A stretch of DNA of 64,000 bases, from the NCBI GenBank assembly GCA_026686845.1, contig JAIVEN010000010.1, forward strand, positions 35,128,001-35,192,000, in the 5' to 3' direction. Position 1 is the first letter of the stretch. Each line of letters opens with the position of its first letter. Position numbers and translations under genes: made by a program. The DNA is from Adenanthera pavonina. Its lineage: Eukaryota; Streptophyta; Magnoliopsida; Fabales; Fabaceae. Shown here in pieces: positions 36,021 through 47,999 of the stretch. The notes under the pieces were generated by a model. The model did not search any database, was not told where the DNA came from, and saw nothing but the letters and a program-made list of their open reading frames with translations.

Positions 36021-39000
36021 AAATATAACATTCTAACGCTTAAGACTATAAACAACACAAGGAGATAGCCCGATTCGGTGAGGAATGAAACATGACTGAA
36101 AAATGACCAAAAGGGAACACCAACTATGAGAGGACAAGAGAGGAGACTCTGAAAATATGGGCAAACATGAACCAAGGACTTCAAACTGCAACTCGGTGAC
36201 ATGAAAAACGAAGGAGAAAATTTTCCCCTGTGACGCCTCAGCTTGGGATTATGGCACCACAGCACCATCTACTGTTGTTTTGATAGTAATTTGCTGTCAA
36301 ATTAGGTGAATTTTGGACGTGCATATCTTCCTTCCCGAACCTCCGATTAGATGATTCTAAAGCCTACAGGTCACTTTATACCCCCTCTAACCATAGACAC
36401 CAACCTTGTCTCAAAATTCCTCTGCATGGAGGTTTTGGATACCCATAATCGAAATGATCACTTTCGGACCCAAAACTAGCGATTAACACCTCTCAATTCC
36501 TAACCATTGACCTTCTGGTCATCCAATCTTTTCCAACAGATTACAAATAAACCAACGACATTGTCCAAGGTGATCATGCCTTAATGAAACCACTTCCGTA
36601 AGATTTAATCTCCTTGAACTCTAAACCAAACTAATGAGTTACATACTCATTTTTTCCAAAACTTGTCGAAACTCAAGCCTAACCTCATAGACTACTCACA
36701 CATAACAAAGCATACTTGTGCCACCCGTTGCTTAGGGCTCAAACTCTCTATGCCAATAATTGGTCATAACCCCAAACATACCAAACAGCCACTAGAACGA
36801 GCCTCACTAGAAACATCAAGATGAGTATAATATCACAGCATTCATACAAACATCTACACATAAGTTTATCACACATCTTTATAACCAAGATAGCCTCATC
36901 CATCATCGAGATCATAAATAACAAAGATCATACGTAAAGGGCATAGACACACTATTAGTCCCGAGGGAATACATGCATATCAATTACACATGGCATCAAA
37001 TCATGATCTTATACTTGGCACAATATTATAATATAACATGTGTTCTCAGATAAATACATACCACAAAAGTACTTAGATATCCCATATGACTCCCACCTCC
37101 CCAAGGGGACTCATCCACCTTCGCTTTCTTTGTGTTAGAACTAGGTTCCATTCCTGTAAATGTTTTTCCATCAAGGGTGAGACAAAAGTCTTAATAATTA
37201 GGGAGTGACCAAAGAAACACAAGCAATGGTTTAAACATAGGAGGTACAAAACATTTGTTAATCACAAAACACAACACCAATACAAAAATAAGAGAAAGAT
37301 ACAAGCTCATACATATATATTACATATGCAAGTTTTGCAATGCTTAATGAAATGCTCATGATATGTGATGGAACCCCACATCAATCACTGCCAAAACCAT
37401 GAGCTAGTTACCATCACAAGGTAACTTCAACAAGTAGTTCCCTTTTAATGTCTGGTGAAAGACAATTCTGGGGCAACCACTAAGTTCACCTCCCACTAGT
37501 CATGACTCGATCAAAGGCTATTCTACTAATGATTGGGCCATGATTCTCCTTCCCCTAAACCACCCAAATTGGTGGCTATTTAGGGAAAGTACATCCCTAA
37601 TCCACTGCCACCTAAATTTCCCGGCCAAGGGTGACTATTTAGTGGCAGAGATATCATAAGCCGCGCCACCTAAATGCAAGGCCTCATGTAGTATTTAGCA
37701 AATTGGCATATCACATGGTATTAAGGCATCATCACCTAATAATATCATGCCCTCATAATGTATGACTCATGAAAATGGCCAATGTATGCTAACATGTCGT
37801 CTCATGCTATATGTATATGATTATGCTAGCATATTATTATCATCATACAAAATGTCTCACAAGGATGCACATTAATCATATACATACATACATCAATTTT
37901 AGTCATTCTCATGGGCTTACACATTTATGTACACATCTTTATTGGCTAGTTTCATTCAACATTATCATCATCATGTAAAACCAAACAAGGATGCATTGTA
38001 TTCATAATCAACGCTCATTATATTCATCATCACATACTTATATACATATACATATTTATTCGTATTAGCCATTCTCATCCATTCTCATCACTTTGTCATC
38101 ATCATGCTATCTAGCTCTCATATCCAAATTTGTTATCATTAACATCATCATCATCATCATCATTACCAAGAACATATCAACATTACACTATTACACATAC
38201 ATCAATGAGTACACACAACAATTTGGGGCCAAGCCCTTCCTTACTTACTTAGGCATACATACATATGCACATATATACTCATAATTAAACTTGCATAAAT
38301 ATATAGAACTAGCTATATCCATTTCTTACCACAATTTTTTCCAAAAAGATATAGGCTTTAAGAAAACTTATTAGCCATGACATAATACACATATCATGAT
38401 ATGAAAAGTTTAAAAAGTCATTGAACAAATAGAGTTACTCCCCAGTTACCCTAGGTTGCTCAACTTGTACTTTAGCATGGTAGGCCATAGAGTCTGCACT
38501 ACAAATACACACTAGAGGACATGCAAGTCTGAGTCAAACCAATAGTATTCAATATCGATCAAGCTCAAACATTCATCAAAAACTTCAATGAAATCATTAG
38601 AATTACCTAATACAACTTAGTGCCTATAAGGTCAAATTTCACCATTCAACAAGTTAGCCACTTACCTATGAGTTTGCCACTTCCAAACAAGTTCTTGGAG
38701 TATAAATCCCTCAACAAAGTATCACAATTCTCTATAATCCCCCACACACAAAAATTACATTAGAATATAACCTCCAATAAAACCCAACTTGATAATCCAA
38801 ACTCAAACTCATCGAGACCATGAATCTAATACCATACTCACATATCAATATACTCAAATCAACTCCCAAAAATAACCTTGAGTTTATATAATTCGAATTT
38901 CATGAAGATTCCTAACATTAGAGGCTAACGTTTGCATAACCAATGATACAAATTTCCAAAATCCATAATTCAAAGCTTGACGATACCAAATAACATCTCA

Positions 39001-39033
39001 TTGAAGCATTTAAACACAAATCAATTAGTAGAA

Positions 39034-39457
39034 TGTAACGTCCGGCCGTTTCTTTGGGATTAATGACTGTCTCCACAAACCAACATAAGCCTTTTCGATG
39101 TACTTTGTCCTTACTCACACAACTCCTTCCCATGAGGTCACCTATCCTAGAATTACTCCAGGTCAAGCACGCTTAACTGAGGAGTTCTTAAGAGATAGGT
39201 TATCAAAAAGGTAAGTGCATCTTGTTGGTATAGGTAGTACCTATCAATTCCTTTAAAGTATCATTTAACCATATAATCACATACCTATAAAGTCTTTAGA
39301 TCCCTCTCATTCTGGTATGTATTTGATTCATTCATATGCCCCTCCTGCTTAGATGCCTTCCAGGAGCCGCTCCTTGTTTGTGCCTCATCACTTGATCTCA
39401 CCTCCTTTTCTTATATCAGCGATCACTCCCCGCCCTCATCAGTGCCCGGATGTCACA
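39034..39457 (-). mobile_element. Cassandra-type solo LTR
   Basis: A single 424-bp LTR on the minus strand, from TGTGACATCCGGGC (39457) to GGACGTTACA (39034). It is flanked by the perfect 5-bp duplication TAGAA (39029-39033 and 39458-39462). It carries the 5S-like segment at 39127-39192 (minus-strand TAAGAACTCCTCAGTTAAGC and GGATAGGTGACCTC). No second LTR or primer site follows, so it is a recombination-derived solo LTR sitting in the 5' LTR of the long-LTR element. A frame at 38918-39166 crosses its border and is spurious. Confidence 0.9.
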
Positions 39458-40665
39458 TAGAAACTCACCCAAACTCAGATTTCATAATCACCATCATAAA
39501 ATACTCTGAATTAATCTGTGAGAAGGAAGGAAGATATGAAGAAAGCATTATACCTTGCAAGATCAAGCCTTCTAGAGCTCATAAATCGCGTCCTCTATCT
39601 CCAAGAGCCGAATCCTAGCAGAGTTTCCTCCATAAGCCACAAACTCTCTCTGTTTTGTCAAACTAGTTCGTATCTGATTTAACCAAATTTCTAGACTGGC
39701 GCCATAGTGAGCTTATCCATTGCCATAGTGATGGTCATTTTTGTCTCAAAAACGGGTACTACCCATCTCACCGCGGCACTACCCATCTCTGCCGCAGCAA
39801 TAAATGTTTCTGCTTCATTTTTTTCTTGTTGCTCTATTTCTCACATGTTTCCCCAATCCTGGTCCCTTCCATAAAACATACACATATCCAAAATGATTAA
39901 ATGTGGGTTGTTACATATGATCACATAGGGGTACTATTTCTTACCACACTTCCAAACTTACGATCTATGTCAACATTATTGTCAATATATGTGTCTATGG
40001 TTGAGAGTATGTCGATTAAATGATGTACAGTTGCCATAATCCTATATTGATGATCATGTTGGACCAAATTAATTTCGTGTGTCGTCTTATGAACTATTTT
40101 TAAAAGGTGGGCACACAAAAAGTTTTAGTTGTTAACCCAAGAGTAATTTTGTAAAATAAAATAAATTTTCAAAAATTAGAATTAATGTGGCCCTAGTGGA
40201 AGAATGTTAGAAAATTTTATTTGTGCATGGGCTAACATTAATTATTTTGTGTTTTCTAAAAATGGGTAAACAATGGTCTATTAGATGTTAAAACCAAATG
40301 TTATTTTAGTGATAATAAAGTTAAGAGGTTAGACACACAATTTTAATTTATAAATCTAATTAGCAGCATAAGTGTGGGCCATTGTATTTTACTAAAACTT
40401 ATAGTGGGTGAGTCAATAAAACTATTATTTTAATAAAGCTAGGTCATCTCTCTAACATTAATTCAGTGAGCTTCCCCCCTAAAAGCCGTTAAAATTCTAA
40501 GGTTATAGAGAGGAAGGCCTAACTAGGCTCATATCATCAAATTGCTAGATTCAGGTGTGTTTCCAGTTAAATTCTTTTATTCCTAAGAATCGGTATGGAA
40601 TTTGTCTTTTTAATTTTGGATAAATCTTTATTGATCTATATCTATAAGATTAACATATCAAAACA

Positions 40666-40666
<1 letters not shown>

Positions 40667-40697
<31 letters not shown>

Positions 40698-40700
40698 TTA
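40667..40700. repeat. Compound (TG)n(AG)n microsatellite
   Basis: An uninterrupted TG run followed by an AG run lies a few bases past the retrotransposon's right target duplication. The paralogous site near 43680 lacks it, so it expanded after the duplication. Confidence 0.85.
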
Positions 40701-41749
40701 GTTTATTTTGGGTGGGTGGCTGAGATCCCACATCATATATCGAAGCACTTTAAGAAAAAAATAAAAAGTGCATTAAATAGAAACATGTTTGATATATCAA
40801 CGTATATATCATTTGAGTTTTCACACACACATATACATATACATACATATATATATATATATGCCCTCATGTTTTGGTCAATAAAATATATGTCCTTACT
40901 CTATATATAGGAAACTGTATCAAGAAAGTCATAAGACTTCTTAAATTAACCAATAAGTTCTATAATAATAGGCTTGGCAAAAGATAAAAAGATAGGAAGT
41001 TTTTAATGATAAATCTTGCAAGTTCAAACTGACATAAGGGCTGGAGGGCCTTATGTGCAATTGAGGCAATTGCCTAAAGGCCCCAAAATTTAATGTAATC
41101 ATATGTCCTTATACTATTTATTATAATAATATATAAAAAATAAGAGGGAGTAGACTTCTTTTATTTCCTTTATTAATATATATTAGATCAATTTATTTAT
41201 TTTTTTGTATTGAGGATCAATTTAAACAATTTTTAGAAAATGAAATCATTTGTATTTTTTATATATTTGTCATTTGAATGTTGAAAAATTTTAAGTTTTA
41301 ATGAATTGATGGTTTTGATTTATTTTCAGAATTGAAGATATAGAGAGAAATATTAATAAAAGAAATTAATATTCCAATTAAAACATTAAAATATATCAAA
41401 AAATTATATTCTTTTTCCAAATGCATGTATTACTTATATAGTATTGTCGATAATATTTGTTTATTGGTTACTCAACGAAGTTTTTCAAAATTAAAATCAC
41501 ATAAATCCTATTTGAAATTAACTTCAATCTAATATAGATTGAATTTATTAACCATATTATCTATTAAAAGTGTAATGTTAAAATTATTTGATTATAAAAC
41601 TTGAATAATTAAAAAACATCATAAAAATTGATCAGTTACAATACACAAAAAGTCCCTTCAATAATCTTGCTTTAGGTCCCAAACATACTTGACACAACCT
41701 GAACTCATCCTATGCCTCAATATTTACCCCGGTTGAATTGCTTTAGGTT

Positions 41750-42270
41750 TGATAAAAGACAATAAGGAACATGAACGATAGGTTCTGTCAACCATTTTCT
41801 TTCACAAGAGCAACAAAAATCAGACCACAGATATGAAAGTTAGAAACTAACTTAAGCAAAAAGGCAATGTCGCGAGCACAACTTAAGTGGAAATCAACGA
41901 ACCTGAGGAATATATATCAAGATTTTCAAGCTTGAGGCATTTTCTTAGACATTTGACTTTCCAATCCCAATGAACAGGATAATATGATAATTCCATGAGT
42001 ATGAAATTGTCAAATGTTGAAATATCATGGAAAGGCTTAGGTTATCAAATCATAGAATGAAAAGTTCTAATATAAATTATCATCATCCATATCTTATTTA
42101 ACCGTATATGTGAAACATTAGAAAAACCTTTTCAAGTAATTATGAAAGGTGAAATTGTTTATTGAGACCACATGATTAAACCTTTCAATATTAGTCCCAA
42201 CTCTTTAAGAAGAGCACATCCAGAAAGGAGATTTGCCAAATGCCAAGCATTAAAATTAAAAAATTATATG
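41750..42270 (-). pseudogene. F-box/FBD pseudogene, 3' portion only
   Basis: Aligns with the 3' half of the F-box loci at 53.6-55.0 and 59.6-60.9 kb. 42180-42260 matches the LSGCALLEEL region (plus-strand AAGAAGAGCACATCCAGAAA). 41900-42060 matches exon 2 (TTGTCAAATGTTGAAATATC). 41800-41850 matches the start of exon 3 (CAGACCACAGATATGAAAG). No frame stays open, the F-box region is missing, and most of the FBD exon is lost. Confidence 0.72.
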
Positions 42271-42279
42271 CAAGAATTC

Positions 42280-43465
42280 TATTTAAAAAATAATATAAAT
42301 TAAATAAAAATTATTTTTTTAGTTCTATCTTTTCTTTTCTTTTCTTTTTTTACTGCAAACGAGGGAGCTCAATTAATCTCTATTTAAAGAAAGAATAAAG
42401 AGCTTTTTTTTTTTCTTTGACCACCAAGAAAGAAGACAAAGTTGGTCAGGTTGGTCAAATTAGTAAGGAGTCAGCCCATATCTAATAAGAATGGGGTTCG
42501 AGTTTTGCTGCCAATGTACGTACCTTATTGGTAAATAATCTTTATTATCTTTTTAAGTGCTCTTTAAGCCTGTCCTAATCTTACTGAGCTCCCATGATCC
42601 AATTTATCTAAACTTTTAATAACAAGTTTGATTGGCACCAAGTGTTTGAAGTGGATATGCTCATGAAAATGGTAATAATTAGAAGATTACTTTTAATCTA
42701 TATTATACATATATGATATGAAGAAAAAAGACAAAAGTAATGAGAATCACATCTTTGATATGAATAATGAAAAGGAAGAATTTGAAATATTTTGTAATTG
42801 ACATATAAACATTTTTTATATGAATGGATATATATTTGTGGTTACATAAACCCATGACTACGACCCACCACATCCTTAGGATTTGAGCTGGCCCATGCGG
42901 GTTATATATATGTTAACTCCATTAATTATGATAGGTGGAATTGCTTTTATATCAATTTTTTTACAATTTCTTCAAATTTTTTGGCCAAACAACTTTTGTC
43001 AACTTTAATTTGAGTGCAACATGATTTTTCATATCAAGATCTTTTTTTCAAAGTGAAGATTATCAATTTAAAATAATTAATGGACTCATCATATATATGT
43101 CTGTGTGTTTATAATGGAACAGGCCGAAACTATAATAGAAAAGAAATACTATTAGCATTTTATAATAATTATAAAAAATACTTTTAATGTTAAAAGATTT
43201 TGATTCTTTCTCTTTCCTTTTTTTTCTCATTTTTTTTATGTTAAATTAAAGAAACTATGTGGAATTCATCACATAAATGAATCTCATATATATATATATA
43301 TATTGTTTATTTTTCTTCGAAATTACTTTTTCAAAAATAAAGATATCTAATCCACATGGTACTGAGAAGACATGTTTTGAAATGATACTCAACACTGACC
43401 CAAGTGTGAATGATATCATAAATCACTAAAACCTCAACCATCATAAGGCCTTCTCATTAATCCAA

Positions 43466-43496
<31 letters not shown>

Positions 43497-44770
43497 AAAT
43501 GGTCAACAGTTAGGCTTCAAATTAGTGGGCAAATAAATACCTATCAAGGAGGTTGGATAATGACATGACTGCCTCATGGATTCTCAATACCAAGAAGGCC
43601 GGGGGACGGCGATACTGACCTTAATATTGGCCTAAAAATAAAAAGTGTCATAAGTTAAAATATTATCTCGAAACACATATAATGGGCGTGGGTGGGTTGG
43701 TGGGAGCACTTTATCATTGTATGTACGTTATTGAATTGATTAATTAGAAAATTAAAGAAACTACTACTAATACCAATTTAGTTATGATGGTGTGAGCGGT
43801 AACGACTCTCTTGTTTCTTAAATAAATAGTTAATTATTTGATTCCTAACTTTTGTATGCAGATGAAATCTAGTTGGCAGAAGTCTTTACCTTCAATATTT
43901 CGGAAGAAATCAATTAGTAACATGGTCAATTTTTCAGTTTTTTTCCCCTGTTTTTGACCATTTTTGTGATTTTTACTGGTCATGTAGAGTTAGAGTCTAA
44001 TTCTGGCATTGATTTATTGGTATTTCAATTAAATTGGCCTATTTGATCCATTTCTAATAACATTGCATCAGACAAAAATATGTATAATATATTATTATTT
44101 ATGACAAAACTAATTAATATTTAATATTTTATAAAAGCAACAAGTTTTCCAGATAGTTTGTTGATTTATGAAGATTAACTCTGTTAATTAATTGATAATT
44201 TGAAATAAAAAAAGTCACTAGTAAGGATGAAAACTATGTTAAAACTTTTCTTGCATTTTTCTCTGGTGAATTTTGCTCGGAATAAGAACCTAAAGTCCTT
44301 TTATTGTATATAATAAAATGAAATAAAATGGAAAATTAAATAAAACTATTTTGAAAATAAAAAATGACCATTGTAGTCTTACTTTCAAGGAATAATATAG
44401 GAAACATTAAATAATAATTATAAAAAGTGAAAACATTATGGAAAAGAGAAAAATGAATCGTTCTCTTTCGATGATACTAAGCCGCTTTGAATAATGTATT
44501 CCTATGGAACATGTTTTTGTTTAGCATTTTTATTTGTTAATTTCGATTATGATGATGCATTCAACTAAGTGACTGAATAGTCGTTGGCAAAAAAACAAAA
44601 AAAGTGACCGAATAATCTTCACCTTGTTCACGCAACCTTGGCATCTTCCCATTTGAAGCCACCATAGGATATGCATATCAATTTAAGAACGTCAACATTT
44701 CATTTTCTTTTCAAAATGTGTGTGCGCGCGTGCGCGCGCCATTACTATATACGGGAAACGGAATCAAGAA
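42280..44770. other. Intergenic; contains the paralogous empty site
   Basis: AT-rich with TA microsatellites at 43290 and 43465-43495. 43215-43725 aligns with 28560-29074 joined to 40656-40745, so the 11.6-kb retrotransposon is absent here. 44743-44776 aligns with 40893-40930. No gene. Confidence 0.55.
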
Positions 44771-44777
44771 AATCATA

Positions 44778-45155
44778 TGGTCTGTTTGATAGTGTTTCCT
44801 ATTTTCTGTTCTCAAAAACAGTTTTGTAAAACTATTTTTAAAAAACTATTTTGAAAATAAGAAAACAAAAAAATCTGTTTGAATAATTATTCTCAAAATC
44901 ATAACTAGTGAGTAATATATGAGTTATTCAAAATTTATAACTTTACCATTAATGAGGTGGATGTTTCTCATCTTTTCTTGTGTTTTTCAGAACAAAAACT
45001 ACAAAACACCTAAAAGGTGTTTTGAGTTTTCTGTACAAAACTGTTTTCTGTTTTCCAAAACAGTTTTTAGAAAACAGGTTTACCAAACAAGTTTTCTGAG
45101 TTTTCTGTTTCTGAAAACAAGAAAACTGTTTTGCAGAACTCAACCAAACATGGCC
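44778..45155. mobile_element. 377-bp MITE, copy 1
   Basis: The ends TGGTCTGTTTGATAGTG and, reverse-complemented, GGCCATGTTTGGTTGAG are flanked by ATA on both sides. The paralogous sequence at about 40930-40940 reads AAGAAAGTCATAAGAC with no insertion and a single ATA. The interior is rich in GTTTTCTGTTTTC / GAAAACAGAAAAC repeats. It matches the copy at 57723-58099 in length and sequence. Frames at 44919-45182 and 44949-45167 are repeat artefacts. Confidence 0.8.
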
Positions 45156-45159
45156 ATAA

Positions 45160-46690
45160 TCTTTCATATAGTATACCTATAAGTTCTTATATTTCCTCAA
45201 CTATAAGTTTAATTCAGAATAAATGTAAGAAACGGAAATAAAAGTGTTTGTTGAGTTGTGAGCACTGTGGGTTGTGTTCTCCAAAGTCCAAACCTTTTAG
45301 TTCCCTCAAGTCTATAATGAACTTGGCATGTTTGAGTAATTTCAAACTTCAACATGGGTGCAGTTTTGCACTGATACTAAATTTCTTTTTTATGTTGACC
45401 AAGAGAAGAGTTTTTTTAACTAACTCAACATGAATAATAGGGACTCATTCTTAAACAAATGATTGGAGTTTGCTCTTTACCCTCTATATCCTAAAAAAAA
45501 ATTAGTTTCTATTACCTATGAAGAATACTCTTAGTTACGAAAAAAAAGTTGCTTTTTTTTTCTTGGTATGACTATTCAGTTAATTAGTGGCTAAAAGTAT
45601 GATATGGTTCCAATTTCACATATTCTTCAAACCCCTTCAACAAATTTACACTTTGCATTGTCCTCAATGAACATGATGAATTCAATTATAGTCTAACTAA
45701 TAAATCTTATACCTGTATAGTTTTACTAGTTTAATTATCAATCCACTTTTAAAAATCTTGGTTCATAAATTGGCACTATGTTCCGAAGATCATTAGAAAA
45801 ACAGTGAGAGCACAATAAAGAGCAAAATAAAAAGAAATGTAAAACAATTGGATGGAAATTGGGAAATTTGACAAAAAACACAACTTAGTGCATGTTTGGT
45901 TTCTTGTAGGAAATCACGTTTCTAAATGCTTATCTTGAAACGTGATTTTCAATAGGAAATCAAATAGACTTTTATAAATATAATATTATTGTAACAAGAA
46001 GAAGTTTATTGAAATTTATATATAAGAGAACAGAGAGCCAATTAAAGCAAGTAAAACTGTTCCTTTAAATTTAAATAATGAGATTTACTCACCACAAAGC
46101 ATATATATTTAATCTAATTATCTAGATAAGATTTGAATCACTTAAACTATACTAATTCTTTCTTATTTTAATATTTTTAGTTTAAAAAATCTCAATTATT
46201 TAAGTCTTATTGCATGGTTTAGATCAAAAGTACAATCTTCCCATTATTAAAAGCACGGAAAGAATACGAATTCTATGTAAATTGATTACCTGCACAAAAT
46301 AAGAATGCAGGTATTTAAGATTCACTTGAAGTTGTTCATAAAGACAATCCCTTAATTATCAGTTAAAAACAAATGTCTGCAAGTTTTAGGGCCCTTCAAT
46401 TTCAAGCACCAGGATAATAATCTTTTGATCATTTGGATCTTTTTCTTTTTTTCTTCTTTTTTTTTTTTTTTACAGAGACCCATCTCACTACAGAAATAAG
46501 ATGTATCATGGTCTTTTTACATATAGCAGAAACACAATTGAAACATGCTCGTTTGAAGTCATGAAATGCGATATGTTATATAAAGTTATAACTTCTCATT
46601 TAAAATACTGCTGACAATTAACATATACAAGGGAAATAAGGTCAAAAAGAACACAAACATGACTTCAGCAAAGCACACTACATCCCAAGA
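45160..46690. other. Intergenic; F-box 3' flank near its right end
   Basis: AT-rich without exons. 46315-46470 (GATTCACTTGAAGTTG, AAATGTCTGCAAGTT, GATCATTTGGATC) matches 3' flanks of the other F-box loci at 52330, 53060 and 59285, so it is probably transcribed 3' flank of the pseudogene at 46695-47990. Confidence 0.5.
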
Positions 46691-46694
46691 ATTT

Positions 46695-47990
46695 TGTTAG
46701 TCAAACAGAAGCCTGCAATTGGCAGAGGCTCTAGTACATGAGGATAATCATTTGAGCATTTCATGCTTCAAATCTGCGTTTGACTTGATAGAACTGCGAA
46801 TGGAGATGAATCTTAAAACTCTGGCATTCTTCATGATAAATCTTGCAATTTCAAACTCACATTCCAAGCCTTTGTAGCCAAAGAGACTGAATTCCTTCAG
46901 GTGTGAAGAAAGACACTGAGGAACATCAAGTATTGGTTCCATCAACGTCCCACCAGGATAATAGGAGCTAGCGTAAATCTGATCAACGACGTGAAAGTCA
47001 GAAAACTACTGAAAATGTAATGTGCACACAAATGAAGTTGAAATTGAAATTAACATACCTGACTAATTAACAAGAATTTCAAGAATGGGGCAGTTCTGCA
47101 AACATTCCATTATCCTATTCAAGTTATCAGCATAAAAGTGAAATTCCAAGTGGGTTAAGTTGGAAAAGTTTGGAATATCATGACTAGCTAGGATGCCAAC
47201 TGATCTGCATTGGGAAGGCCAAATAAGCTAAAAAATTTGGTCATCAAATCTTTGAATTAAAAGCAATAATATAAATGTACTTATCATCATTAATCATACC
47301 GTATTTATCTTTAGAAGTTTAACACTAGAAAAAGCTTTCAACGTAATTAGAAAGGGTGGAACATCTGCTGAGACCAATTGTTTAAGCCTTTCAATATCCT
47401 GTGTCGAACCATAATTACTTATATGCAGAGATTTTAGCACCAATTTTTCAAGAAAAGCACATCCAGAAAGAAGACTTGCCACGCATTTAAAAACTTGAAG
47501 TCGAACCATTACCAGACGCAAGACTTTAAGTGAGGCAAATTAACAGAAGAAAGAGTATTCAATGCTATCCCACCATTCAACTTTAAAACCCTTATGGTGC
47601 TGGAGCTGAAAATGGGAGAGGGCAAATCCATGTTAAACTTATAAGATGGAAAAAATAGATCAAGATGCTGTACTTTACGCCTTATCGCGCCATTAATCCA
47701 AATGTTGATCCTAATATTGGGCACGCGAGATCCACACTTGAGAATAAACTTTTGGATGGGTTTCAAATCTCCCAAGATCAAGACTGCGTCTACAAATTGA
47801 AGGAACAAGTCAAGAGAACGAAATTTTGCATCATCAAAGCCAAGAGTGGGAAGTGATTGCCAAAGTGGCCTCCACCTCTTGGACAAGAGGCTTGTGGCAA
47901 TGACTTCTTTGATTGGAAGAAAAGAGAGAATATGGTGAGGTAGCGACTCTGGTAGCATGCTAATCCTACTCATTATTACTTGGCTTTCAC
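46695..47990 (-). pseudogene. F-box/FBD pseudogene with at least four lesions
   Basis: Same three-exon layout as the intact paralog. Exon 1 (about 47973-47300) opens with LPESLPHHILSFLPIKE and LLSKRWRPLWQSLPTL. (1) The N-terminal coding part before VIMSR is out of frame with a stop. (2) One base is missing at about 47535, where LPHLKS should continue as LKVLRLVMV, shifting frame. (3) Exon 2 (about 47205-47060) starts in the wrong phase and ends with an in-frame TAG. (4) Exon 3 (46945-46695) has TGA after EMLK, where the paralogs have Arg; the remainder still reads LSSC...CRLLFD. A short F-box-only protein could still be made from an internal ATG at 47973, but the gene is decayed. Confidence 0.88.
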
Positions 47991-47999
47991 TTTCTTAGC

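Larger units (their letters stand above)
34799..39915 (-). mobile_element. Long-LTR retrotransposon, internally deleted, nested in the 11.6-kb element
   Basis: Flanked by a perfect 5-bp TATGA (34794-34798 and 39916-39920). On the minus strand the 5' LTR runs from 39915 (TGTAACAACCC) to 36024. It is followed after three bases by a Met-type primer site TGATATCAGAGC (36020-36009) and about 1 kb of interior. Then comes only the terminal 206 bases of the 3' LTR (35004-34799), which align with 36024-36228. Most of the interior and of the 3' LTR is therefore deleted. The 5' LTR is 3.9 kb, including a 424-bp Cassandra solo LTR. No gag/pol motif seen; the interior is C- and T-rich on the minus strand's complement. 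Same family as the solo LTR at 5634-8149. Confidence 0.8.
29075..40655 (+). mobile_element. Large LTR retrotransposon lacking gag/pol (LARD-like), 11.6 kb with nested insertions
   Basis: Direct LTRs at 29075-29703 and 40205-40655 both start TGTTAGAAAATTTTATTT and end ATTAACA, and share blocks such as GCATAAGTGTGGGCCATT. The element is flanked by a perfect 6-bp TATCAA (29069-29074 and 40656-40661). A Met-type primer site, TGGCATATGAGCC, follows the 5' LTR after AG. A purine-rich tract (AGTGGAAGAA) precedes the 3' LTR. The 5' LTR has about 180 bp not in the 3' LTR. I found no protease, integrase or reverse transcriptase motifs, so the element is non-autonomous. The AGTGG spacing before the primer site is copia-like, but superfamily is unproven. 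Nested inside are 30840-31542 and 34799-39915. Confidence 0.87.

Noticed and set aside
34799..36228. A complete 1.43-kb TRIM with 205-bp LTRs and a primer site
   Set aside because: The left flank TATGA pairs perfectly with TATGA at 39916-39920, not with TGTGA at 36229. The family's ends at 5634-8149 also show that the LTR is much longer. The 206-bp repeat is the surviving tail of a deleted 3' LTR.
35957..36268. 103-codon minus-strand frame
   Set aside because: Spans the LTR/primer-site junction of the long-LTR element; repeat-derived.
38093..38284. Possible coding frame or CRISPR-like repeat at the ATC-rich tract
   Set aside because: A simple ATC microsatellite inside the long LTR; no repeat-spacer structure anywhere in the window.
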